NCBI GenBank assembly: GCA_014058105.1
Contig: JACGCM010002894.1
Coordinates: 930,001-994,000, forward strand
DNA from: Kingdonia uniflora
Lineage: Eukaryota > Streptophyta > Magnoliopsida > Ranunculales > Circaeasteraceae
DNA: 64,000 nt
Direction of reading: 5' to 3'
Shown here piece after piece: positions 23,294-33,957 of the stretch. A program made the position numbers and the translations under genes. The stretch's first letter is position 1, and the number at the start of each line of letters is the position of its first letter. Below the pieces are notes generated by a model, which did not search any database, was not told where the DNA came from, and was given only the letters and a program-made list of their open reading frames with translations.

Positions 23294-24656
23294 TTATTGC
23301 ACTCTCCCAGAATTATCCTTTTTTGATAAAGCTTCCTGGAGTGGGTAGTTCGTCATGACTTTGACTGAGTGAGCTTGGAAGTAGTGCTTAAGTTTCTGGG
23401 AAGTGTAAACAGGAGTTAGAATAAGTCTATCAATTTTAGAATACCTCGTTTCTGATGGAGTGAGGATTTTGCTGATGAAGTAGACTGGCTTCTCAACTTT
23501 TCTTTCAAGTCGAATAAGAACCGAGCTGATTGAAGTATTTGTAACTGCTAGGTAGATGATCAGTTCCTCATTATCTACCGGGGTGGTCATTATGGGAGAC
23601 TTCCCCAAATAGGTTTTAAGATCCTGAAAAGCTGCCTCACACTCTATTGTCCATTGAATCTTTGTACTTGGCTGAAATTTTTCTCGTTTGGTACAACCGC
23701 AGAGTAGTAGGAATAGCCAATGACAGTGATCTGAAGATTTGGAAATGAATCGATTAATAGAGGCAATCTTGCCGACAAGTTTTTGTACGTTTTTCATCGT
23801 TTTTGGAGATGGCATGTTGAGAAGAGCCCGAATTTGATCTTGATTGGCCTTAATCCTTTTCTTGCTGATGAGGTGGCCAAGGAATCTGCCTGAATGCACT
23901 CTGAATTGATACTTATCAGGATTGAGTCACATCCTGTAAGATCGAAGAATATTAAATATTGTGTTGAGATTTGTAATGTGGTTGACTGACTGTATGCTCT
24001 TGCATAAGAGAATGTCAATGTAGACTTCCATGACTTTCCCAAGATGTGCTTTGAATATAGTAGTCATCAACCGTTGATAAGTCGCGCCAGTATTTTTAAG
24101 TCTGAAGGGTATGACTTTGTAGCAGTAAAGTCCTTTTTCAGTGATAAAATTAGTCTTTTCTTGATCTTCTTCCATGAGTAGAATCTGATTGTATCCAGAA
24201 GCAACGTCTATCATAGATAGAAGTTTATGACCTGCTATGGAATCAAGGATTTGATGGATGCTGGGAAGAGGGAAACTGTCCTTCGTAGTGTATTTTTTTA
24301 GATATGTAAAATCTACACAAACTTAGACTTTTCCATTCTTCTTTGGAACAACGACGATGTTGGATATCCAATCTGGATATTTGGCTTATCGAATAAATCC
24401 CACTTTGATCAATTTCACAATCTCCATGTTTATTTCATCTCAAAGGCAAGGTGACAGTCGTTGCTGTTTCTGTTTGACCACCGGGGCATTGATGTTGATG
24501 TCCAATTTGTGACATGCCTTGGCCGGATCGACCCCAGGCATTTCTTTGAAAGTCCACGTAAAAACATCTCGATTTGTCACAATAACTGAATGAGAGTATC
24601 CTTAACGTACTGGACCAGCCTGGTACTGATAAAAGTACCTCTGCTAGGTCCATCAA
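23294..24656 (-). pseudogene. Tat-like gypsy reverse transcriptase and first RNase H
   Basis: Reading right to left: a linker with FQRNAWGRSGQG that in another frame gives a FKEMPGVDPAKACHKLD motif; RT with FPLPSIHQILDSIAGHKLLS and IDVASGYNQI; then YIDILLCKS at about 24010, where the catalytic YxDD has become YIDI; then the thumb with LINPDKYQF-like and GHLISKKRIKANQDQIRALL; then RNase H with SKILTPSETRYSKIDRLIL. The RT wording is typical of Tat-lineage gypsy elements. The changed active site plus stops near 23900 and 24215 make it inactive. Confidence 0.85.
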
Positions 24657-24957
24657 TGTTGACGTATTCTGTAGGCTCTTCTATTGAAGGTTAATCATCA
24701 AGGTGATCAACTTTCTATAATTGCTATGCAGTGTACCTGTCTGAGGTATCTAGAATTACTGAGATGGCATTTTTGCAAGCTCGAGAAAGCCTTTAACTAC
24801 CCTTGATTTCATAGATACCATCATTGTGTTTAAAGCGGAGTGCTTGATGATAGGTAGAAGCAATTGTATCCATGTTGTGAATCTAGCAGCGGCCCATAAT
24901 CCCCAGATAACGAGATTTGGCATTGATTATGTAGAAGATGACGTCGATGGTGGCTGG

Positions 24958-25152
24958 TCATATGGTAATAGGTAAGATGATCTTACCTACTTGCTCTTCT
25001 TTAGAACCATTGAATCTACTGATATCGGTGTCTCTTGGAATAACTTGATCGGCCAATCCTATTTGGTTGATAGTGCTCTGAAAAAGAATCTCAATAGCGC
25101 TTCCAGCATCGATCATCATTGTGTGCATGGAAAATTTCTTCATCTTGAGCAT
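24958..25152 (-). pseudogene. Tat-like gypsy aspartic protease remnant
   Basis: The frame contains MMIDAGSAIEILFQSTINQI, matching the catalytic D-x-G-S region of gypsy proteases with the usual T replaced by A. The fold continues with FNGSKEEQVGKIILPI. It lies between gag and RT, as expected. It would have processed Gag-Pol. Confidence 0.75.
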
Positions 25153-26490
25153 TATGCATCATGATGTGGAAATTTTACATGACTAATGTCACAATCTTTG
25201 AATGAGATCCCAAGCAGGCGATTGCTTGACTCAGGCAGAAGCTTGACTTCTTTATCTTGAGGTACGAGATCACAGTATTCAGACAGTCTCCTGCGCTTGA
25301 ATCGGCAAGAGTTGGTGATTTGATAAATTTCGATCATGTTGTTATGGTGCATATGGTAGAGATGTTTCTCCTCGGCTTGATCTTCGACCTGAACTACTTT
25401 GAGCTGCTTCTTATGGTTGCCATCCTTGTATGATTCCAAGTTGATAATATATTCGAACATTCGTCCCTCCTTGAAAATGAATTCCAGCAACCTTTGTAAA
25501 ACATAGCAGTTGTCAGTAAAATGATGGTTTACCTTGTGATGCATGCAGTACGGGCGATTCTCGATTGGTTCCAATGGTTGAGAGGGACGGTATAGCTTAT
25601 CTTTGTTGAGGATTGGGAAAATTATGGAAATTCCAACACTCATCCTTGGGAGGACCTGTTTGGGTAGTGATCCACTTTTCTGAGGGTTGCCAGTATTTCC
25701 CTTAGAGCACTTTTGATCACCCTGGTCCTCTTTTGGTTCAGTATTTTAATATGTAAATGGACATTTCATGGTTGGGACGGATTTAGTAGATTTATGCCTT
25801 TCGGACATCGTCCTTTCCTGGTCGACGTAAGCATTGACCTTGGTGATCATATCTTCCTAGGTCGCAGGTTTGTTGAGGAAGAGGTGTTTTTTGGACTTGC
25901 AGTTGAGATGGAGCGCGTTGGCGAAAGCAGTAATAACTGTTTTTTGATCCAGGTTGTCTACTTTACACGTGAGCTCCAAAAACTTCTTCATAAATGCCTC
26001 AAGCTTCTCTCCATGTGACTGCTTAAGACTGATAAGAGAATATAAATTCTCCTCTTTGTCTCTGTTATGAGCATATATTTTGATGAATTGTTTCTACAGC
26101 TGATCGAATGTGAGTATGGAATCTTCAGGTAAATAGTGGAACCACCAGAGCGGTTCTTCCTGCAGACTTGTTGCGAACAAACGGCAGAGGATGTGGTTGA
26201 GATTGTAATACAACCCCAATAAATCATGGTATTGTTGAATGTGCTCCTTTGGATCGGTGCCCTTGTATTTGCGTAATTTTAGAGTATGGAAACCTTTCGG
26301 TATTTCCATATCGAATAGTTCTTTGGCAATTGGACTCCCTTATAACTTGGTAAGGTCGTCTGTAGTCCCCATATGCTTTGATCAACTCCTTGATACGCTG
26401 ATCCATATGTTCTTGTGTGACATATTGATGTGTCAGTTGAGTGGTTTGACGAGGAGGTTGAGGATTGTGAGTATCGGTACCTTCATTCAA
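25153..26490 (-). pseudogene. Tat-like gypsy gag
   Basis: The N-terminal part at 26224-26490 has a Pro/Gln/Thr-rich start and QEHMDQRIKELIKAYGD. The Gag core at 26094-26309 reads LRKYKGTDPKEHIQQYHDLL and EEPLWWFHYLPEDSI, the usual retrotransposon Gag wording. The part at 25152-25643 has YCMHHKVNHHFTDNCYVLQR, a single C-x2-H-x4-H-x4-C nucleic-acid-binding knuckle, followed by the stretch leading to protease. Frames are offset, so Gag is not made intact. The first methionine is uncertain. Confidence 0.75.
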
Positions 26491-27065
26491 GCGATCACGT
26501 GCTGAATTTTAAGGTTAAGATTGTTGTTCTTCCACCAGACATTAGGAAAATTAGTGACCTCGGCTGATTTCAGACTAAACTTAACCACCTAAATGAATGG
26601 AAGGCGGAGGTTCGTGCTGAATATTTATGGAAATAGCTTTGCTGGTGGTTCCTCGAGGTCCCAACTTTTCCCACGCAGAAACTCGGGTGGCTTCTTGCAA
26701 TTGATCGCGATCCCTTGTTGGAGGAGCATATTGAGTATATTGTAGAGCTTGTAATGTAGTCTACATGGTTGTCATCTGGTCTTTATATCGTTTGAACACT
26801 CTCAAGCGAGCTTGTCGTTCGGCTTCGAGCTTATTCTCATGGAGCTCTCGGTCAAGAGTTAATTGACGTTCGAGCCCATTGCGCTTCTCTGTTTCGGCAT
26901 GGAGATTCTCCCGTAGCTCTGTAAGTTGTTTCGGCTCAACCGAAAGATCGAGCTGTATTCTGGTTGTTGGTCGTCAGGAAGTGACCATGATTAAAATTTG
27001 TAGTAGAGTGAATGTATGCCTTAGGATATTGTGGAAATGTCTTCTTTCCCATAGGCGACGCGAAA
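26491..27065 (-). other. Tat-like gypsy leader (between 5' LTR and gag)
   Basis: On the minus strand the leader begins after the right LTR with TTTCGCGTCGCCTATGGGAA, the likely primer-binding region; I could not assign its tRNA. It then runs to gag with Glu/Arg-rich remnants, some of which may be degraded Gag N-terminus. Confidence 0.5.
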
Positions 27066-27681
27066 TGTAATGGCCTAATTCCGTAAGCTTAAGATGGTTC
27101 AGAATTAACTCTTACACTAATGTTCATGTGACAAAAACTAATATGAAATAAGAAATGACACATGTGATTTAGTGTGAAAAACCTCTGAATTGGTAAAAAA
27201 CCACAACCTCAAGTTGAAGATTTTATTAATAATAACTTTTATTGCTTGAAACTGATATCTTATTACAAGTGATCTCTCGAATTTGAAATACTTGATCTTG
27301 TAAATAAGAAGTTTAGTGTTTTGAGAATCTAGAAAATATAGTTTTCTTTAATGATTTCTCGTGTATTTTTCTGGTCCCTGTCTATTCTAGAACTTTTTCT
27401 TTATATAGGCCCTCTCCGCAGTTCTTTATCGTGCTGAAGCACGTTTTTCAAGCAATGTGGTAAGTGGTGCTTGACTGAGTAACTGTTGAGTTCATGAGAG
27501 ACATGTGTTTTTGACTTGTTCATGTTTTTCTGTTGAGCTCGACCCACGTTCTTCATCAGTTCGTGGTGTAGGTGTCAATGGTGATTGTTTATGTCACATG
27601 TAGAATACGTGAGTCTGATATGGATGTAATTCGAACTGAAAATTACTCGAATTGGGTTAGGTCGAGGGATAGGTCCCTACA
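27066..27681 (-). repeat. Tat-like gypsy 5' LTR
   Basis: 616 bp, TGTAATGG to CCTACA, followed by the GGTTC target duplication at 27682-27686. Confidence 0.93.
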
Positions 27682-27686
27682 GGTTC

Positions 27687-27786
27687 GATTTCGGTTTGGT
27701 TTATAGTATGTTCAGTTTCGGTTTCGGTTTCTGATTTTAGGAACCGAAGTTTTCGGTTAAAACCATAACCGACCAATGCTCACCCC
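27687..27786. mobile_element. GGTTC-rich MITE-like element, right part
   Basis: Continues GATTTCGGTTTGG, AGGAACCGAAG and AACCGACCAATGCTCACCCCTA. Immediately afterwards the Copia-1 RT frame resumes with LKTRLVVKGYKQKPG. The right end resembles hAT-type MITE termini. Confidence 0.6.
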
Positions 27787-29172
27787 TAGTTGAAAACCCG
27801 GTTGGTCGTTAAAGGGTACAAGCAAAAGCCAGGTATCGATTACTATGAAGTGTTTGAATCTGTAGCTAAACTCGACACTATACGTATAGTAATTGCTTTA
27901 GCTGCCCAAATGAAGTGGAAGATACAACAAATGGATGTAAAATCGGCGTTTCTTAATGGATTGCTCGATGAAGAAGTCTTTGCGGATCAGCCCATTGGTT
28001 ATGTGAAGAAGGGTCACGAAAACATGGTTATGAAGCTAGTGAAAGCACTTTACGGGTTAAAACAAGCGCCAAGGGAATGGTATGCTCGTATCGATTCTTA
28101 TTTTCAGGATACTGGTTTTCTTAAATGCCCTTACGAACCTACTCTTTATATCAAATCTAATTCCCATGGTGGCATGCTCATCATTTGTTTATATGTTGAT
28201 GATTTGATATTTACCGGCAACGACCCTAGTATGTTTGCTGAATTCAGGGAGGTGATGACGAATACCTTCGAAATGATTGATATGGGGCTGTTGTCATATT
28301 TTCTTGGTCTTGAAGTTATTCAAAGAGATGATGGGATATTTATCTCGCAAAAGAAATATGTAGCTGATATTTTGAAATGTTTCAAGATGGAATCGTGTTC
28401 TCCGATCAAGACTCCAGTGGAAGCAAGGCTGGTATTGGATAAGTTGGGCAGTGGTGAATTGGTTTGCCCCACTTATTATCGACATTTAGTAGCTAGTCTA
28501 TGTTATCTGATTTCTACTAGACCTGATATCATCTTTGGATTTGGTCTAATTAGCAGGTTTATGGAGACACATAGTCAAGCCTATCTAAGTGCTGCAAAAC
28601 GTATCTTGCGTTACATCAAAGGTACCCGAACTCATGGTATTTTTTATACATATGCTGAAAATTGTGCTCTTGTTGGGTACACAGATAGCGATTATGGGGG
28701 AGATACGGAGGATAGAAAAAGCACCTCTGGTATTGCATTTCACAGTGGCTCTGGCATGTTTTTGTGGTCATCAAAGAAGCAACAAGTTGTTACACTTTCA
28801 ACTACTGAAGCGGAATATATGGCAATTGCTTCGAGTGCTTGTCAAGCTGTTTGGCTACCGTGGTTATGCAGGGAGTTGAATCAAAACCAGATTTTCCCTA
28901 CAAAGATCTATTGCGACAACAAGTCAACTATAGCTTTAACCAAAAATCTAATTTTTCCCGAGAGAAGCAAACACATCGATATCAAATTTTACTACATTCG
29001 TGATCTTGTCAAAGATGGTGAAATAGTATTGGAGTTATGCAAATCTGCGGATCAGGTTGCAGAAATTCTCATAAAGGGGTTAACAGTAGAAGCGTTCTAC
29101 AAGTTGAAGAAGATGCTGGGGATTTGTAGCTGTGAGAGTTTGAGTTTAAGGGAGGATGTTAGAGTTTCCTAA
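27787..29172 (+). pseudogene. Copia-1 reverse transcriptase and RNase H (open C-terminal half)
   Basis: A 460-codon uninterrupted frame carries most of RT: MDVKSAFLNGLLDEEV; ALYGLKQAPREWY; and the catalytic YVDDLIF at about 28197, intact. The connection follows with STRPDIIFGFGLISRF. RNase H has GYTDSDYGGDTEDRKSTSG, SSKKQQVVTLSTTEAEYMA and SKHIDIKFYYIRDLV. It is truncated at its N-terminus by the MITE-like insertion; the lost residues lie at 12830-12914. The stop falls inside the 3' LTR. It is far better preserved than the gag half. Confidence 0.92.
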
Positions 29173-29404
29173 ACTCAAACTGTTGGGTTTTATTTGTTTT
29201 AGTCAACACACATCAGTTTGTTGTATAAAGCATGAGCTGGTCTTTAGGAGAATAAAACTAGTGTGTTAGTGGCAGTAGTAGTGCCTGGCGGTTAGTTGGT
29301 TGTTAATGCCTTTGTTATTTTCATGTAAATAATCAAGTAGTCCATTGATTAATAAAAGTTTCCTTTCATCCAAGTTTCCTGCATTCTTAGTTTGTGATCC
29401 TCCA
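29157..29404 (+). repeat. Copia-1 3' LTR
   Basis: Starts TGTTAGAG after the purine tract AAGGGAGGA and ends TCCTCCA, slightly degraded from the 5' copy. Followed by the GTATT target duplication at 29405-29409. Confidence 0.9.
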
Positions 29405-29409
29405 GTATT

Positions 29410-29858
29410 AAAGATTAGAGACAAAATACTTATCAATTTTACTATCACAGGGTCGAGTGCTTGTTGAATCTTTCTCAAAGAGCTAGCCTCAAAAAGGGCA
29501 TACATATATCGAAATTGCGACAAATAGCTTTACTGGCATCTCATACATACATATATGAAAATTTTGGTAGCGATTGTCATAAAATATACTTCGAAGAAGT
29601 TATAGCTTATACTCTGAACCCATTTCGGCTATCGAAGACTCGCAACCCCTTGCTCCTTCTCTAAGAAAGGTGATCCATACATAGGTTTCTCAAATGATAT
29701 GAGTTAAAAAATACAACTTAAAATCATCCATTACGCTCGATTTGCCAACCCTCATAAACAATGCATTTATTGAATCCAATCCTAATTGATTTTTGCTAAA
29801 TCATGGTCCAAATCAAATACGTAACTAATTGACATATAAGTTGGAACTTTGGGATGGT
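29410..29858. other. Host flank of Copia-1; no gene called
   Basis: A minus-strand frame (MSQFRYMYALFEASSLRKIQ at 29523) is open but ends in the LTR, and I do not recognise it. Parts near 29780-29858 match the 3' flank of the RING gene at about 63115-63300 (GCTAAATCATGGTC and AACTTTGGGAT words), as part of the duplicated RING locus. Confidence 0.4.
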
Positions 29859-29863
29859 CTAAA

Positions 29864-30804
29864 TGTTGGGTGCGAACTCAAACTGTGAAGAATGAAATTG
29901 TCGAAGAATAGAAATAGTCGAAGTCGTTCGAACGAGCTTCAAAGTCGTTCGAACGAGATTATTGTTTCGCGTTAGAAATTTTGTTATCAAAGTAGTTGTT
30001 CGAACGAGCTTGGATGCCGTTCAAACGAGTTGCTGTTTTCTAGGGGTGGAGACCAATTATCGTTAAAGTCGTTCGGACGAGCTTGGAGTCATTCGAACGA
30101 GCTATACGTAGCTTTGCCTTGGATGCTATTCTGGGATGTTGAGTTTACCTCGAGATCCGTTCTACTTGTATTTAGTTCCGTATATAAAGGGGACTTAGAG
30201 CATCTCCAACAGAGTGGTATGCTATTAAGGTTTTCCCATATCAAAAAACCCATCCAACAGGGGTATAGTGTTCAACATACTCACCCCCATACCCCTCCAA
30301 AGTATGTGAAACTAGAACTTGACGAGGAGTATGTGCATACTGCCTAGGCGTTGAACCGTTCAGCGCCCAAGAAAAAATACATATCATTTGGTTTTTTGGT
30401 GTTAGGCGCTGAACCGTTAAGCGCCTAAGAAAAAAGAAGCGTAATTTGCTGTTGGACCAAAATAGTATGCGATTCTGGAATATCGGTATTGTAAACCGGA
30501 ACAGCATACCACTCTGTTGGAGATGCTCTAAGTTTATTTGTTTAAGCTATCTTTTCTCTGTGTGAGTTTAATTTTAAAGACCTAGAATTTGAGAGACTCC
30601 ATGTTTGGAGAGATCGTTGTAACCTGTTTGATCATCATAGTGGATTGTTTGGGGAGTGGTCTTTTATCCAAAAGGGTTTTCCACTTCTCTCCTCTGGAAA
30701 TTCTTGTGTTCTTTATTGTTCTTGCTTGATTGATTATCTTGTTAGCCTTATTCCACGTATCGTTCTTGGCGTAAAAGAAAGATTAGCTACCTCATTTGTC
30801 AACA
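29864..30804. mobile_element. Solo LTR, 941 bp
   Basis: Starts TGTTGGGTGCG and ends TTTGTCAACA. The target CTAAA is duplicated at 29859-29863 and 30805-30809. The 63-kb paralogous locus lacks it, which gives an empty-site comparison. It contains six degenerate TCGTTCGAACGA palindromes (29925-30110) and a MITE at 30194-30532. Confidence 0.87.
30194..30532. mobile_element. MITE with AGAGCATCTCCAACAG termini
   Basis: The ends CTTAGAGCATCTCCAACAG and CTGTTGGAGATGCTCTAAG are perfect inverted repeats, extended by AGTGGTATGCT and AGCATACCACT. Internally a unit of about 75 bp carrying GGCG(T/C)TGAACCGTT is repeated. No coding capacity. The TTA/TAA ends would suit a PIF/Harbinger-type MITE, but I cannot separate the target site from the terminus. 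Confidence 0.85.
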
Positions 30805-30809
30805 CTAAA

Positions 30810-31154
30810 TTATAAAGTAACGGGTTTCGAAAAGCGTATACGGCTCAGTTATTGAGATCGAGTTCTATACACGAATCCTTGGACTTATGAAAATAGCGGT
30901 TAAGGTCCTTGGGATTATGCCTCATAAAGAGCCATGGAGCAAAGATCTTATGTTTTGGTTCAAGTAGGCTTTATAACTACGGTAACTAGACCCTGTATTT
31001 AACATCAATTAGGGTCAGAGACAATTTGAAAACTATAATGAACTAATACAAGAAAAGGGCCAAACAATTAACTGAAACAATATTGTTCACACATATGATG
31101 GAATTTAAATGAATCATTAATACAAACAAAGCTCTCCAATCGCTCTCTATCTTG
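30810..31154. other. Downstream flank of RING pseudogene
   Basis: No gene. It matches 63340-63626 over most of its length (GAGCCATGGAGCA, GAATCATTAATACAAACAA), so the duplicated block extends past the coding part. Confidence 0.6.
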
Positions 31155-31817
31155 TCACTCAATCTCCATCGGCTCTACTGGCAACTCAAACCTACATATC
31201 TTCGAACCAGGGAACAATGCAGTGTTTATAATAGATATGTGAGCAAGACAGTCATAGACCGATATCAACCCCTGAAGAGAACTCTTCCAAACACATAATG
31301 CATCTCGTGTTCATCCTGGTGTCCCCCTCATTGAATTCTTTCACGATCTCTAAGGCCTCAACAGCTGATCCTAATATAGGAACGAAAGGGAAATTTTCGT
31401 TTTTTTGCGTGGATTCTGCCTGCACAAGTTGAACTATTTCATCTTCAGGATCCTTGGCTTCTGGGTCAATAAATTCATCTAAGTATTCTTCATTGATTGC
31501 ATACGTGTTTACGACTTTGAGTTCTATAATCAATCTCGTCCACTTAGGACTGACTGTTTACACATATATAAGAATCAACATTGCCTACAAACTCCTCTAT
31601 TCTTTCTTTGCAGTCTTCATAATCCTCTTATGGAATCATGGATAGGATCTCTTTTAGTCCATGGACTTTGCAAATACCTGGTCTTTCCAATACGAAATAA
31701 GACGCTTAAATTTTTTTGAACTTGGGAGTAGTAGGTACCTTGTCGAAGATGACAAGCTTTATCACTGCTTTCCTCGCATCTCATTGAACAATAGGTCAGC
31801 GTACGACAATATGCCAT
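31155..31817 (-). pseudogene. RING-H2 E3 ubiquitin ligase pseudogene
   Basis: This minus-strand relative of the RING gene at 63627-64000 shows three breaks. The 5' part (31617-31817) starts MAYCRTLTYCSM and runs to HDSIRGL, then a frameshift occurs. The central part has DEIVQLVQ, SAVEALEIVKEFNEGDT and the first RING pair CIMCLEEFSSGVDIGL. Then an Arg codon has become TGA. A RING histidine has become tyrosine (CSHIYYKHC). A 17-bp deletion removes the C-P-L-C region. The tail FELPVEPMEIE remains. The family transfers ubiquitin from an E2 through the cross-brace zinc site, which is destroyed here. The full-length parent would be about 220 residues. Confidence 0.88.
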
Positions 31818-33045
31818 GATCTCTCTGTCTCTCTCAGAGGAAACTTATGGAACAAATCTGAACCTCTCTCGCTACTTTCTAATCTACAAATAGGGATCTC
31901 TCTCTCTCTTTGCTTTATAATCCCTAAAATCGGATGAGTTGGGGTGTTACTTGTTAGGGGAACTGAGTAGAATACATCCTCGATGACGTTTGACTTTATT
32001 CAGTTAAACATGGCATACAGTCGCAACAAAAATAAGAGATAAACCAATCACACACAACACAAAGATTTACTGTTTACCCCGAAGGGCTACGTCCACACCC
32101 ACCAGGAATACGTCCCCGCCGACGTTTGGCTTTTTCCGATTAAACATGACATACAATCGCAACAAGAAATAAGAGATAAACCAATCATATACAACACAAA
32201 GATTTACCGTTCATCCCGAGTGGCTATGTCCACATCCACGAAACCCGTGAATCCAATATGTATCCGAGAAATCTTTTGAGTAGAAAACCGAGAAACTGAA
32301 CTATATTATGCAAAACGGTTCGATTTTAAATGCATCGGTTTCGGTTTTGATTTTCAAAACAAGGAACTAGAGAGAAGTTTTGGTTCCTAGAGAAGAGAAA
32401 TCCAAAAAAATTGAACCGACCCGAGAAGAGATATCTAGATCAAACTAAACTCTGTCTTCATATATTTTACTCTTAGACCCCTCTCATCCCCTCTCTATAG
32501 CAAAGCCAAAGGTATGGATCTCTCTCTCTCTCCCTCTCTCCCCAGTCGATAGATAGTTGCCACTCATCAACTATGGTTGCCACTCTCATCTGTCGACTTT
32601 CTATTCGAAAAGAATAATTTCCTACTCGAATAGACTCAAGTCTGACTCTTCTATTCGAACAAGAACATAAACAAAACAAAAAAACTTCTTTTTTTCAAAT
32701 TTTGAGCCGTAAAACCTAAAATTAATAAGAAGGCAGAGTTTAAGTGCAACATAGATTGATATTCCTATTTTTGTATCCAGTTTCTATTTGTACCAATGCA
32801 ACCTAGTTAAACCTGGATGTTTAAGTTTCCAATTTTGGTAAAATTCTGTAGACTGTAGTCAGTCATATATGACAATGTAAATCTCAAGGTAACAGATCAC
32901 ATAAAAACGTGGTTAGCCGACAAACACGTTAAGCATTAAACATATACAGGCAAGACGACCTGTAAACATACATGAAAAGTTTGACAGCCACTGTTTAGTA
33001 AACAGTAGTAAGGGCATATAATTCACCTTAGTTAAAGTTACTACA
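31818..33045. other. Host sequence between RING pseudogene and Helitron
   Basis: CT-rich runs near 31880-31915 and 32517-32540 are probably 5' untranslated or simple sequence. A tandem duplication of about 136 bp lies at 31970-32240. A GGTTTCGGTTTT-rich patch lies at 32290-32420. No gene supported. Confidence 0.5.
31970..32240. repeat. Tandem duplication, two units of about 136 bp
   Basis: Both units contain GACGTTTG, AAATAAGAGATAAACCAATC and ACAACACAAAGATTTAC and end in CGTCCACA or TGTCCACA words. They differ at about one position in eight. Confidence 0.85.
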
Positions 33046-33061
33046 TCTATACTACTAAAAG
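33046..33061 (+). other. Helitron 5' terminus
   Basis: TCTATACTACTAAAAG preceded by A, the typical start of plant Helitrons. Confidence 0.7.
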
Positions 33062-33957
33062 AATGGCATTGGAATGGGACCGATCTCGGCTGTCGATCCG
33101 AATCTCCAACACAAACTTAGGAATATCAAAGTCTATCTTTATTACCTTAAAAATAAGGAGCCATTGGATGTATTCGGCTATTGGATGTATGCGAGTAAAT
33201 CAAAGTTTGTTGGACGAAACTACATAAATACCCTTCATGATTTAATTTTATCGGTAATTTTTATAGGGGTAAAAACAGGAATACAATACTATCCTCTAAC
33301 AATTCAAATATGACAATTTCGTATAGCTATTTTTTAGACTAAAAGTTAAAAATTGATAGGGGTAAGTTAGGCAGGCGAAAAATATGGGTTTTTTATATTA
33401 CCTTTTACATGTTCCTCTCAATACATATACTCCTCTCAATTGATTCAGTACCTCTCCGACTCTATATAAGGTGTCATAGAAATTTTTCTTAATTTCTTTA
33501 AGCCTCTATATTTAGTCCCTCAAACTATGACAAGAACCACTCTTCTCTTATTTTTTTCTTATTTTGCTGCCACTGCATCTTCATCAAATGCCAGAGTAAC
33601 AAGCTAGCTAGGGTTCCCTTTTAGGAACATGAAATGGTTGTGACCGAGTCTTATGAGGGTATATGTACTCGCACTAACCGCATCAAAATCGATTAAATCC
33701 GGGATGTTGAAGCTCAATCTTTGAGGTATGGCTTTAAATAAACATGATGTTCATTAGTCTGTTATCCTTATGTTCGTTTCAGTTTAAATCAATCTCGTTC
33801 ATTCAACAAGTTTTTATCTGGTTCTAGCAAATGAGAGAGTTGTGTAAAATACAGGAGTTGCTTCGGATATAGTTGGGTTTCTACTGAAGATTTAGAGGTA
33901 AGTCTGGAAGATTTCACCAAAGAGAAGCATGTTAAGATATCAACTAATATCAGAAAT
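33062..33957. other. Helitron 5' region
   Basis: Mostly noncoding. A TATATAAGG box near 33462 lies about 60 bp before a short open frame that starts ATGACAAGAACC (33527). The sequence at 33830-33957 may be the first degraded part of the XPG fragment. Confidence 0.35.

Larger units (their letters stand above)
13285..27681 (-). mobile_element. Tat-like Ty3/gypsy LTR retrotransposon with antisense ORF
   Basis: Two 616-bp LTRs (13285-13900 and 27066-27681) start TGTAATGG and end CCTACA. GGTTC is duplicated at 13280-13284 and 27682-27686. On the minus strand the order is gag (about 26500), protease, RT, RNase H, a second RNase H-like region and integrase (ending 21354), so the right LTR is the 5' one. 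The purine tract GCGAGGGGGCGAT on the minus strand touches the left LTR. Between integrase and the 3' LTR lie a minisatellite (20692-21140) and a plus-strand multi-exon ORF (16780-20541). Extra RNase H, 3' minisatellites and antisense ORFs are known traits of the Tat/Ogre/Retand group. All coding parts are broken. Confidence 0.92.
6448..29404 (+). mobile_element. Copia-1: Ty1/copia LTR retrotransposon, split by nested insertions
   Basis: The element is bounded by matching LTRs (6448-6711 and 29157-29404). It is flanked by identical 5-bp target duplications GTATT at 6443-6447 and 29405-29409. The coding order on the plus strand is gag, protease, integrase, reverse transcriptase, RNase H, which is the copia order. 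Two insertions expand it to 23 kb. One is a 3.5-kb element at 7199-10697. The other is a 14.9-kb MITE-plus-gypsy block at about 12915-27786. Removing them leaves about 4.6 kb, the normal size for a copia element. The reading frame has several stops and a degraded zinc knuckle, so it is not autonomous. Confidence 0.93.
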
